Below are positions 1-5,390 of a stretch of 5,402 bases of DNA, piece by piece; position 1 is the first letter of the stretch; the number at the start of each line of letters is the position of its first letter. Below the pieces are notes generated by a model that was not told where the DNA came from, did not search any database, and saw only the letters and a list, made by a program, of their open reading frames with translations. The position numbers and the translations under genes were made by a program. Source of the stretch: Ruminococcaceae bacterium UBA1244 (lineage in GTDB: Bacteria > Bacillota > Clostridia > Oscillospirales > Acutalibacteraceae); NCBI GenBank assembly GCA_002308635.1, contig DBWG01000079.1, positions 1-5,402 on the forward strand, given 5' to 3'.

Positions 1-44
1 TTTTTTAACTCATTCAAAAGCCCTGGGCGGTGCTGATAAAAAAC

Positions 45-73
45 TTGACAAAAGTAAACCGCACCTGTATAAT
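45..73 (+). promoter_or_regulatory. Sigma-A promoter of the queuosine operon
   Basis: A perfect -35 box TTGACA (45-50) and a perfect -10 box TATAAT (68-73) are separated by exactly 17 bases. Transcription would start at about 79-81, just at the left arm of the leader hairpin. The only good start for the downstream gene is at 198, leaving a leader of roughly 118 bases, long enough for a riboswitch and a terminator. Both boxes match the housekeeping consensus fully, so a strong basal promoter controlled afterwards by attenuation is a natural reading. Confidence 0.9.
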
Positions 74-76
74 TTA

Positions 77-122
77 TAACGACAGTTCGTTTGCACCATC
101 CTGTCGTTAAACAAAACCAGGG
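77..122 (+). promoter_or_regulatory. Candidate preQ1 riboswitch aptamer (class I-like)
   Basis: Seen: a perfect 9-base inverted repeat (77-85 with 101-109) encloses a 15-base loop and is followed by an A-rich tail, TTAAACAAAACCAGGG (107-122). This has the layout of the small preQ1-I aptamer: one short P1 hairpin, a loop beginning UUC, a C directly before the 3' arm of P1 (C100, the expected preQ1-recognising base), and an A-rich single strand ending in a short purine segment that pairs back into the loop. The tail is close to that of the Thermoanaerobacter tengcongensis preQ1-I aptamer as I remember it. The gene content is exactly right. Weak points: the loop is longer than usual and the expected P2 pairing is poor (UUUG 90-93 with CAGG 118-121, including G-U pairs). 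An alternative H-type pseudoknot, GCACCA 93-98 with UGGUGC 149-154, would resemble class II or III architecture. Confidence 0.62.
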
Positions 123-152
123 CTGACTCGTGTATAATTATGCCCGTTTGGT
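116..152 (+). promoter_or_regulatory. Candidate antiterminator stem in the que leader
   Basis: ACCAGGGC (116-123) can pair with GCCC (142-145) plus TGGT (149-152), leaving GTT (146-148) bulged: eight base pairs in all. The left arm is the 3' tail of the presumed aptamer. The right arm reaches into the foot of the terminator hairpin. The same right-hand segment, TGGTGC (149-154), is also fully complementary to GCACCA (93-98) in the aptamer loop. In both cases ligand binding would occupy the left partner and free the foot of the terminator, the OFF-switch logic expected of a biosynthetic operon. The pairings are visible; the switching is inferred. Confidence 0.45.
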
Positions 153-184
153 GCGTCTGCTTGAATGCAGGCGCATTTATTTTT
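152..184 (+). terminator. Intrinsic terminator (attenuator) before queD
   Basis: TGCGTCTGC (152-160) pairs with GCAGGCGCA (167-175), nine pairs with a single G-U, around a six-base loop TTGAAT. A T-rich run TTTATTTTT (176-184) follows directly. The hairpin sits between the operon promoter and the first gene, so it should act as a conditional terminator in the leader. Its T-run abuts the queD ribosome binding site (GGAG 185-188), so any read-through transcript is immediately translatable. Confidence 0.82.
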
Positions 185-190
185 GGAGTG
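185..190 (+). promoter_or_regulatory. Ribosome binding site that fixes the queD start
   Basis: GGAGTG (185-190) lies nine bases after GGAG before the ATG at 198. An in-frame upstream ATG at 165 falls in the loop of the terminator hairpin and has no purine-rich sequence before it, so 198 is the real start. Confidence 0.8.
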
Positions 191-197
191 GATAATC

Positions 198-617
198 ATG
201 TATCGTTTAAAAACATCCGCCGCTTTTGACAGCGCACATTTTTTAAAAGGTTATGTCGGAAAGTGCAGCAATATACATGGTCACAGGTGGACTATCGAGG
301 CTGTTTTTTCCGGCAGCGAGCTTGTTTCGGAAGGTGAAAAGCGGGGTATGCTCATAGATTTCGGAGACATAAAAAAGGCTGTCCGGGGGCTTGCGGACAG
401 CTTTGACCATGCGCTGATAATAGAAAAAAATTCATTGAGCCGGAAAACTTTCGATGCACTTTCAGAGGAAGGTTTTAATATTATTGAGATCCCATTCCGT
501 CCGACGGCAGAAAACTTTGCAAAGATGTTTTTTGAGAAGCTGCGTGATAAGGGACTTCCGGTCTGGAACGTGACGGTATTTGAAACGCCCGAAAACTGTG
601 CAGTCTACGAGGAGTGA
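198..617 (+). CDS. queD: 6-carboxy-5,6,7,8-tetrahydropterin synthase QueD
   Basis: Converts 7,8-dihydroneopterin triphosphate (the FolE product) to 6-carboxy-5,6,7,8-tetrahydropterin, releasing acetaldehyde and triphosphate; a cytosolic zinc enzyme of the PTPS/QueD family. The 139-residue protein shows the zinc histidines H14 (FDSAHFL), H27 and H29 (IHGH), the catalytic cysteine C23 in GKCSNIHGH, the Asp-His pair D70-H71 (FDHALI), and the pterin-binding glutamate E129 in VFETPENC. A conserved PTAENFA segment is at 102-108. Length is typical of bacterial QueD. The ATG at 198 is chosen because of GGAG at 185-188; a longer reading from 165 would start inside the terminator loop. First gene of the operon; its last codons contain the queE ribosome binding site. 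The family also includes PTPS-III and sepiapterin-forming enzymes, but the neighbours make QueD nearly certain. Confidence 0.95.
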   Translation: MYRLKTSAAFDSAHFLKGYVGKCSNIHGHRWTIEAVFSGSELVSEGEKRGMLIDFGDIKKAVRGLADSFDHALIIEKNSLSRKTFDALSEEGFNIIEIPFRPTAENFAKMFFEKLRDKGLPVWNVTVFETPENCAVYEE

Positions 618-621
618 AAAT

Positions 622-1281
622 ATGCTTAAAGTTGCCGAAACATTCATCAGCATAAACGGCGAGGGAACAAGAGCCGGCGAGCTTGCATTTTTTGTCCGCT
701 TCAAGGGCTGCAACCTTTCCTGTTCATACTGCGATACAAAGTGGGCGAATCTTCCCAATGTGTCCTGCACTGACATGAGTCCGGAGGAGATATGCAGAAT
801 GATACTTGGCTCCGGAATAAAGAACGTGACCCTGACCGGCGGAGAACCGCTTTTGCAGAGTGATATATCAGGTCTTATAGAAATTCTCACAGAAAACGGT
901 CTGAGTGTTGAGATAGAAACAAACGGAAGCATTTTGCTTCTGCCGTTTACAAAGCTTTGTCAACGTCCGATATTTACTATGGACTATAAGCTCCCGTCAA
1001 GCGGGATGGAGGACAAAATGTGCCTGCAAAATTTTGAGCTGCTTGATAAAAACGACACTGTAAAATTTGTTTCCGGCAGCAAAGAAGACCTTGAAACGGC
1101 TTATGAGATCATTGACCGTTACGAATTGCTGAACCACTGCCATGTTTATATCAGTCCGGTTTTTGGAAGTATTGACCCCGCTGATATAGTAGAATGGATG
1201 AAGGAAAAAAGGCTGAACGGCGCACGTTTGCAGCTGCAGCTTCATAAATTTATATGGGATCCTGAGAAAAGGGGAGTTTGA
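622..1281 (+). CDS. queE: 7-carboxy-7-deazaguanine synthase QueE (radical SAM)
   Basis: Rearranges 6-carboxytetrahydropterin to 7-carboxy-7-deazaguanine using S-adenosylmethionine, a [4Fe-4S] cluster and Mg2+. The 219-residue protein begins with the family signature FISINGEGTRAG (8-19). It has the cluster-binding CX3CX2C motif with C30, C34 and C37, followed by D38-T39, where the threonine is the usual Mg2+ ligand. The SAM-binding GGEP is at 73-76, and the C-terminus has the characteristic LQLHKFIWDP...RGV end. Length fits compact QueE proteins. The ATG at 622 is four bases after the queD stop, with GAGGAG at 609-614 inside the end of queD; a longer reading from 580 would overlap queD and lacks a binding site. 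The tight spacing suggests translational coupling with queD. Confidence 0.96.
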   Translation: MLKVAETFISINGEGTRAGELAFFVRFKGCNLSCSYCDTKWANLPNVSCTDMSPEEICRMILGSGIKNVTLTGGEPLLQSDISGLIEILTENGLSVEIETNGSILLLPFTKLCQRPIFTMDYKLPSSGMEDKMCLQNFELLDKNDTVKFVSGSKEDLETAYEIIDRYELLNHCHVYISPVFGSIDPADIVEWMKEKRLNGARLQLQLHKFIWDPEKRGV

Positions 1282-1282
1282 T

Positions 1283-1849
1283 ATGAATAAGGAAGCAATA
1301 GAATATCACATCAGAGGACTGCTTGAAGCTATCGGTGAAGACCCCGACAGGGAGGGACTGAAAGAAACGCCCGCAAGAGTAGCGGAGATGTTCAGCGAAG
1401 TCCTCGAAGGGATGAACTATACAAATCACGAAATAGCGGAGATGTTCGGCAAGACATTTGAATCTCCGTCAAATGGTCCTGACGATGTTGTTGTAATGAA
1501 GGACATCACAATATTCAGCTACTGCGAGCATCATTTTGCACTGATGTATGATATGGCTGTAAACGTTGCATATATCCCGCACGGAAGAGTTCTCGGACTC
1601 AGCAAGATCGCCCGTATCTGCGACATGGCAGCAAAGCGTCTCCAGCTTCAGGAGCGTATCGGAAAGGACATTGCCGAAATAATCTCCGAAGCAGCCGGCA
1701 CACCTGATGTTGCCGTAATGATAAGAGGCAACCACAGCTGTATGACAGCAAGAGGAATAAGAAACACCAATGCAAGAACTACGACTCTTACCTGCACGGG
1801 ACGTTTCAAAGAGGATGCGTCGCTTCGTGAAATGGTAAGATTTGACTAA
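1283..1849 (+). CDS. folE: GTP cyclohydrolase I FolE
   Basis: Hydrolyses GTP to 7,8-dihydroneopterin triphosphate and formate, the entry step for both 7-deazaguanine and folate synthesis; a homodecameric cytosolic zinc enzyme. The 188-residue protein carries DPDREGLKETPARV (20-33), the SYCEHH block with zinc ligands C81 and H84 and active-site H83, HGRVLGLSKIAR (100-111), LQLQERI (120-126) and HSCMTARGIR (151-160), where C153 is the third zinc ligand and H151 matches the catalytic histidine. It is slightly shorter than E. coli FolE and close to other Firmicute enzymes. It starts one base after the queE stop, with GGGGAG at 1271-1276. In this operon its main task is probably feeding QueD; whether it also supplies folate depends on whether the genome has another folE. 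Confidence 0.96.
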   Translation: MNKEAIEYHIRGLLEAIGEDPDREGLKETPARVAEMFSEVLEGMNYTNHEIAEMFGKTFESPSNGPDDVVVMKDITIFSYCEHHFALMYDMAVNVAYIPHGRVLGLSKIARICDMAAKRLQLQERIGKDIAEIISEAAGTPDVAVMIRGNHSCMTARGIRNTNARTTTLTCTGRFKEDASLREMVRFD

Positions 1850-1859
1850 GGAGATCGTT

Positions 1860-2546
1860 ATGAAAGCATTAGTATTGTTCAGCGGGGGAGTAGACAGCAC
1901 CACCTGCCTTGCACAGGCAATAGAAAAATACGGCGCTGAAAATGTTACGGCGCTGTCCATAAGCTACGGTCAGAAGCACAGCCGTGAGCTTCTTTCAGCA
2001 GAAAAAATTGCGGAATATTACGGCGTTGTTCTCCTGCGGCTTGACCTGAAAAAAATATTTGAAGGCTCGGATTGTTCTCTGCTCACCTCATCCGAAAATG
2101 AGATACCTAAGGAGAGTTATGCAGAACAGCTTGAAAAGACTGACGGAAAGCCCGTTTCGACTTACGTTCCGTTCAGGAACGGTCTGTTTATAGCCTCAGC
2201 TGCAAGCATTGCGCTTTCAAGAGGCTGCGGCGAGATATGGTACGGTGCTCACAGAGACGATGCAGCAGGAAATGCCTACCCTGACTGCAGCGAGGAATTC
2301 AACAACGCCATTAACACAGCAGTTTATCTCGGCAGCGGCAATCAGCTTAAAGTTGTTGCCCCGTTTGTAGGATTGAAAAAAGCCGATGTTGTCGCCTGCG
2401 GACTAAAGCTCAAAGTCCCTTATGAGCTTACATGGAGCTGTTATGAGGGAAATGACCGTCCCTGCGGGAAGTGCGGCACATGCCTTGACAGAGAGGCGGC
2501 ATTCAGGGCTAACGGAATAAATGATCCTCTTATAGAAGGAGAATGA
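1860..2546 (+). CDS. queC: 7-cyano-7-deazaguanine (preQ0) synthase QueC
   Basis: Converts 7-carboxy-7-deazaguanine to preQ0 with ammonia and two ATP, through an adenylated intermediate; a cytosolic N-type ATP pyrophosphatase. The 228-residue protein opens with MKALVLFSGGVDSTT, containing the PP-loop SGGVDS (8-13). It has the internal YVPFRNG segment and GAHRDDAAGNAYPDC. It ends with a zinc site formed by C194, C202, C205 and C208 (WSCY...RPCGKCGTC). The ATG at 1860 has AAGGAG at 1848-1853, six bases upstream and overlapping the folE stop. A TTG at 1842 in the same frame would lie inside folE and has no matching site. All catalytic motifs are intact, and position between folE and queF fits the pathway. 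Confidence 0.96.
   Translation: MKALVLFSGGVDSTTCLAQAIEKYGAENVTALSISYGQKHSRELLSAEKIAEYYGVVLLRLDLKKIFEGSDCSLLTSSENEIPKESYAEQLEKTDGKPVSTYVPFRNGLFIASAASIALSRGCGEIWYGAHRDDAAGNAYPDCSEEFNNAINTAVYLGSGNQLKVVAPFVGLKKADVVACGLKLKVPYELTWSCYEGNDRPCGKCGTCLDREAAFRANGINDPLIEGE
2534..2541 (+). promoter_or_regulatory. Ribosome binding site that fixes the queF start
   Basis: AGAAGGAG (2534-2541) lies seven bases before the ATG at 2549 but only one base before an in-frame ATG at 2543 that overlaps the queC stop. The spacing favours 2549, which removes two residues from the longest reading. Confidence 0.7.
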
Positions 2547-2548
2547 CA

Positions 2549-3046
2549 ATGGAAGGAAGAACACCCGAAGAACGTGGAAATATTTCTCTTTTAGGAAACA
2601 TGAAAACAAAATATCCCACCGATTACGCTCCCGAAGTGCTTGAAACATTTCCGAACAAGCATCCGGACAACGACTACTTTGTAAAATTCAACTGTCCTGA
2701 GTTTACGAGCCTTTGTCCCATAACCGGACAGCCGGACTTTGCGGCTATCTATATTTCATACATTCCCGGAAAACTGATGGTAGAAAGCAAATCCTTAAAG
2801 CTTTATCTTTTCAGTTTCAGAAATCACGGAGATTTTCACGAGGACTGCGTGAATATAATAATGAAAGACCTCATAAAGCTCATGCAGCCCAAGTACATAG
2901 AAGTATGGGGAAAATTCCTTCCAAGAGGAGGACTGTCGATAGACCCATACTGCAACTACGGACAGCCCGGCACAAAATGGGAACAGCTTGCATGGGACAG
3001 GCTTTCACATCACGACATGAATCCCGAAACCATAAACAACAGATGA
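2549..3046 (+). CDS. queF: NADPH-dependent preQ0 reductase QueF (single-domain type)
   Basis: Reduces the nitrile of preQ0 to the aminomethyl group of preQ1 with two NADPH, a four-electron reduction in the cytosol by a T-fold enzyme. The 165-residue protein has the length of the short, unimodular QueF of Bacillus subtilis rather than the longer two-domain E. coli form. It shows the catalytic cysteine C56 in FTSLCPITGQPDF with D63, the QueF signature ESKSLKLY (79-86), and H97-E98 in HGDFHED, which contact substrate. It follows queC by two bases with a strong site at 2534-2541. Being the last canonical pathway gene, its product preQ1 would be the ligand sensed by the leader RNA, closing a feedback loop. 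Nothing is truncated or missing. Confidence 0.96.
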   Translation: MEGRTPEERGNISLLGNMKTKYPTDYAPEVLETFPNKHPDNDYFVKFNCPEFTSLCPITGQPDFAAIYISYIPGKLMVESKSLKLYLFSFRNHGDFHEDCVNIIMKDLIKLMQPKYIEVWGKFLPRGGLSIDPYCNYGQPGTKWEQLAWDRLSHHDMNPETINNR

Positions 3047-3070
3047 TATAGTAGTATTCAGGAGAAAAAT

Positions 3071-3844
3071 ATGTTAATAACTGCACTCACCGAAAATACA
3101 ACGGAAAAATCTCTCGGAACGGAACATGGTCTCAGTCTCTATATCGAAACAAATGACCATACGATACTTTTCGACATGGGGCAGAGCGGTCTTTTTGCAA
3201 GAAACGCAGAATTGCTGAACAAAGACATCTCGAAGATCGACACCGCTGTACTTTCACACGGCCATTACGATCACGGCGGCGGTCTGAGCTGTTTTTTAGA
3301 GCTGAACGATCATGCAAACGTATATATAAGCAAATACGCATTCGAGCCGCACTATAACGGCACAGAGAAATACAACGGACTTGACCAGCGGCTGAAGGAC
3401 AGTTTCCGAATTATTTTTACTGACGGGATAACAGAACTTGCACCGGGTCTTACGCTTTATTCTTCTGCCGGCATGGAATTGGGTGAGGACTTCACTTCAT
3501 ACGGACTTAACACTCTTTTTGACGGAGAATTTATTCAGGACGATTTCCGTCACGAGCAATATCTCCTTATGGAAGAAAACGGAAAGCGCATCCTTATCAG
3601 CGGCTGTTCACACAAGGGAATAATCAGCATCACAAAGCGCTTTATGCCTGATATTCTTGTCGGCGGGTTCCACTTTATGAAGCTTTCTCCTGACGAAAGG
3701 CTTGCAAAGCTTTCGGACGAGCTTGATTCACTCGGCGTGATGTACTATACCTGTCACTGCACCGGAGCGGAGCAATATATGTTCATGAAAAAACGCATGA
3801 AAAACCTTGACTACATCTCAACAGGAAAAACCATCGAAATATAA
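3071..3844 (+). CDS. MBL-fold metallo-hydrolase of the COG1237 type
   Basis: A 257-residue metallo-beta-lactamase-fold protein. Seen: GLSLYIET (20-27), ILFDMGQSG (32-40), the metal-binding SHGHYDHGGG with HxHxDH at 63-68, a DDFRHEQ segment (157-163), SGCSHKG with H181 (177-183), GGFH with H201 (198-201) and CHCTG with H229 (228-232). This pattern is typical of COG1237 hydrolases, some of which are annotated as 7,8-dihydropterin-6-methyl-4-(beta-D-ribofuranosyl)aminobenzene-5'-phosphate synthase, a name from methanogen pterin chemistry that should not be transferred here. No signal peptide or membrane segment is seen, so it is probably cytosolic. It begins 24 bases after queF with AGGAG at 3060-3064 and no terminator between, and it ends at the operon terminator, so co-transcription is likely. 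A pterin or phosphate-ester substrate from this pathway is possible but only inferred from context. Confidence 0.85.
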   Translation: MLITALTENTTEKSLGTEHGLSLYIETNDHTILFDMGQSGLFARNAELLNKDISKIDTAVLSHGHYDHGGGLSCFLELNDHANVYISKYAFEPHYNGTEKYNGLDQRLKDSFRIIFTDGITELAPGLTLYSSAGMELGEDFTSYGLNTLFDGEFIQDDFRHEQYLLMEENGKRILISGCSHKGIISITKRFMPDILVGGFHFMKLSPDERLAKLSDELDSLGVMYYTCHCTGAEQYMFMKKRMKNLDYISTGKTIEI

Positions 3845-3846
3845 AC

Positions 3847-3877
3847 AAACTCCCGTACCGGAAGGCACGGGAGTTTT
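3847..3877. terminator. Bidirectional intrinsic terminator between convergent units
   Basis: AAACTCCCGT (3847-3856) pairs perfectly with ACGGGAGTTT (3867-3876), with two further C-G pairs possible inside (3858-3859 with 3864-3865) around a GGAA tetraloop. On the + strand the stem ends in TTTT, three bases after the stop of the metallo-hydrolase gene. On the minus strand the other arm gives AGTTTGTTT, and the regulator stop codon is only eight bases away. One hairpin can therefore end both converging transcripts. Confidence 0.88.
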
Positions 3878-3884
3878 AGTATTA

Positions 3885-4970
3885 TCAGTATTTTATGGGA
3901 TTGGAAGAAAGGTACTTCTTTACCATGAGAGCTACTTTAAATACGATAGCATCCTCAAACTCTCTGAGGTCAAGACCTGTGAGCTTTTTGATCTTTTCAA
4001 GTCTGTATACGAGAGTATTTCTGTGTACAAAGAGCTTTCTTGAAGTTTCCGAAACGTTCAGGTTATTCTCAAAGAAACGCTGGATAGTAAAGAGAGTTTC
4101 CTGATCGAGTGACTCGATAGAACCCTTCTTGAAAACTTCCTTCAGGAACATATCACAGAGAGTAGTCGGGAGCTGATAAACAAGTCTTGCGATACCGAGA
4201 TTATCATAGCTGATGATCGTGCGTTCTGTATCAAATACCTTTCCGACTTCAAGAGCCACCTGAGCCTCCTTGAATGAACGTGCGAGATCTTTGATACCCG
4301 TAACGGGAGTACCGATACCGATAACGCAATGAGTATAGAACTCTCCGGAAAGTGTGTCTACGATAGAGCTTGCAAGCTTTTCGAGGTCTTTTGAGTCGAT
4401 ATCGTTCTTGATCTCCTTGACAAGGGCGATGTCTGTTTCATTGATATTGATAACAAAGTCCTTAGCCTTGTCAGGGAAGAGGTTCTGGATAACGTCATAA
4501 GCGGAGATATCAGTTTTTGAGGATATTTTAATAAGGAAACATACTCTTGTAACGTCCGAATTGAAGCGAAGCTCTCTTGATTTGAGATAGATATCGCCGG
4601 GAAGGATATTGTCGAGGATAACATTCTTGATAAAGTTTCCTCTGTCATATTTTTCGTCATAATACTGTTTGATGCTTCCGAGAGAGATAGCAAGGATAGC
4701 AGCGTATTTCTGCGCAGCATAGTCGTTTCCGGCAACAAAAACAGCATACTCGCCTCTGGGCTTATTGCCAAAAGCGTTATATGTATAGCCGTTAAGGACA
4801 AAAGGGGAGGTAGAGGTAAGCATCTCGGAGGTGATATGCTCATTGACCTCACCGATCTTTCCAAGTTCGCTGCAGGCGATTACAACAGAAGTTTCATCAA
4901 TAACACCGATAGTACGGTCGATAGTGTCACGCATCTGGTGGATCACACCCTGAAAAAGTCTGTTTGACAT
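3885..4970 (-). CDS. CdaR/PucR-family transcriptional regulator
   Basis: A 361-residue predicted cytosolic DNA-binding regulator. The C-terminal part (about 295-355) is a PucR-type helix-turn-helix: NNLNVSETSRKLFVHRNTL runs through the recognition helix, followed by YRLEKIKKLTGLDLREFED, the usual end of CdaR, PucR and related proteins. The N-terminal part (about 7-125), including IDRTIGVIDETSVVIACSEL, resembles the sugar-diacid recognition domain. The middle (about 135-265) fits the degenerate GGDEF-like domain of this family. No transmembrane segment is visible. The start at 4970 has AGGGA at 4981-4977 on the minus strand, six bases upstream. It converges on the que operon and shares a terminator with it. 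No diacid or purine catabolic gene is present in the window, so the ligand and targets are unknown; family members are usually activators of nearby catabolic genes. Confidence 0.88.
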   Translation of the reverse strand: MSNRLFQGVIHQMRDTIDRTIGVIDETSVVIACSELGKIGEVNEHITSEMLTSTSPFVLNGYTYNAFGNKPRGEYAVFVAGNDYAAQKYAAILAISLGSIKQYYDEKYDRGNFIKNVILDNILPGDIYLKSRELRFNSDVTRVCFLIKISSKTDISAYDVIQNLFPDKAKDFVININETDIALVKEIKNDIDSKDLEKLASSIVDTLSGEFYTHCVIGIGTPVTGIKDLARSFKEAQVALEVGKVFDTERTIISYDNLGIARLVYQLPTTLCDMFLKEVFKKGSIESLDQETLFTIQRFFENNLNVSETSRKLFVHRNTLVYRLEKIKKLTGLDLREFEDAIVFKVALMVKKYLSSNPIKY

Positions 4971-4991
4971 ATATATTCCCTCGCTTTTTAA

Positions 4992-5040
4992 AAATATTGG
5001 TTTGTACTTCGTTCACTGATCTGATTTACTATAAATATTG
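4992..5040. repeat. Direct repeat AAATATTG in the regulator leader
   Basis: AAATATTG occurs at 4992-4999 and 5033-5040, 41 bases apart, in the untranslated region before the CdaR-type gene. A tandem CTGATCTGAT (5016-5025) lies between them. They could be regulator half-sites, but in AT-rich DNA an eight-base repeat can arise by chance. Confidence 0.25.
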
Positions 5041-5041
5041 C

Positions 5042-5077
5042 TATATACATTTTACACAAAACAAAAACAAAATGCAA
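5042..5077 (-). promoter_or_regulatory. Weak promoter candidate for the CdaR-type gene
   Basis: Reading the minus strand, TTGCAT (5077-5072) and TAAAAT (5054-5049) are 17 bases apart. An overlapping alternative is TTGTTT (5070-5065) with TATATA (5047-5042), also 17 apart. The -10 boxes are reasonable but the -35 boxes match the consensus at only three positions, as might be expected for a regulated gene. Either would give a leader of about 65-75 bases. Confidence 0.35.
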
Positions 5078-5111
5078 CCGTTTTACAAAAATTTCATAGA
5101 ATATTTTCTAA

Positions 5112-5130
5112 ATAATTTTTAAAAAATTAT
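5112..5130. repeat. AT-only perfect inverted repeat
   Basis: ATAATTTTT (5112-5120) and AAAAATTAT (5122-5130) are exact reverse complements separated by one base. It lies upstream of the regulator's promoter candidate. It could be an operator or simply a low-complexity AT tract; no G or C is present in the 19 bases. Confidence 0.4.
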
Positions 5131-5220
5131 GGAATTTTACAACCGGAATGAAAATAATGAAAATAGATTGTTGTTTGCTTATGAAATTCATGTACATATT
5201 AAAATCAGTCCAAAATAACG

Positions 5221-5390
5221 AACATACCGTAATGTCTCCGGTGCAGACTTTAAAACGCAGCGGAAAGCTGCCGCACCCGATGCAGAAGTATTGTGCCGCA
5301 CCGGATGAGCGTTCCTGAATGTTCGCACCGAAAAAAGTGAGTGACCGTAAGGGAACGTATTCGGAGTCGGCACCGGCAGCCACGGAAATC
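5221..5390. other. Unidentified GC-rich block with complementary segments
   Basis: This 170-base block is about 54% G+C, while the preceding 180 bases are about 22%. TCCGGTGC (5237-5244) pairs perfectly with GCACCGGA (5298-5305). Inside that lies a small hairpin, GCAGC (5257-5261) with GCTGC (5267-5271) around GGAAA. Next to it GCGTTCCT (5309-5316) can pair with GGGAACGT (5351-5358), with two G-U pairs. GCACC recurs at 5273, 5298, 5325 and 5370. It does not match a riboswitch class or RNA gene that I recognise. Short open frames exist on both strands but have no ribosome binding site and no recognisable protein motif. It could be a structured RNA, a dispersed intergenic repeat or a gene remnant. 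Confidence 0.4.

Noticed and set aside
1..28. T-run (1-6) and palindrome GCCCTGGGC (20-28) at the left edge
   Set aside because: The T-run may be the tail of a terminator outside the window, but no stem is visible. The palindrome has too short a loop and no T-run after it.
131..138. Second perfect -10 box TATAAT (133-138), preceded by TG, inside the leader
   Set aside because: The sequence 16-18 bases upstream is A-rich (around AACAAA) and has no -35 box, and the hexamer lies in the loop of the proposed antiterminator stem.
165..197. Extended queD start at ATG 165
   Set aside because: It lies in the terminator hairpin loop without a ribosome binding site, and the extra residues do not belong to the QueD family pattern.
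462..1245. Long minus-strand frames opposite queD and queE
   Set aside because: They are antisense to genes with complete family motifs and have no recognisable protein features.
2713..3051. 112-codon + frame inside queF
   Set aside because: It is an out-of-frame reading within an intact queF; the peptide has no recognisable domain.
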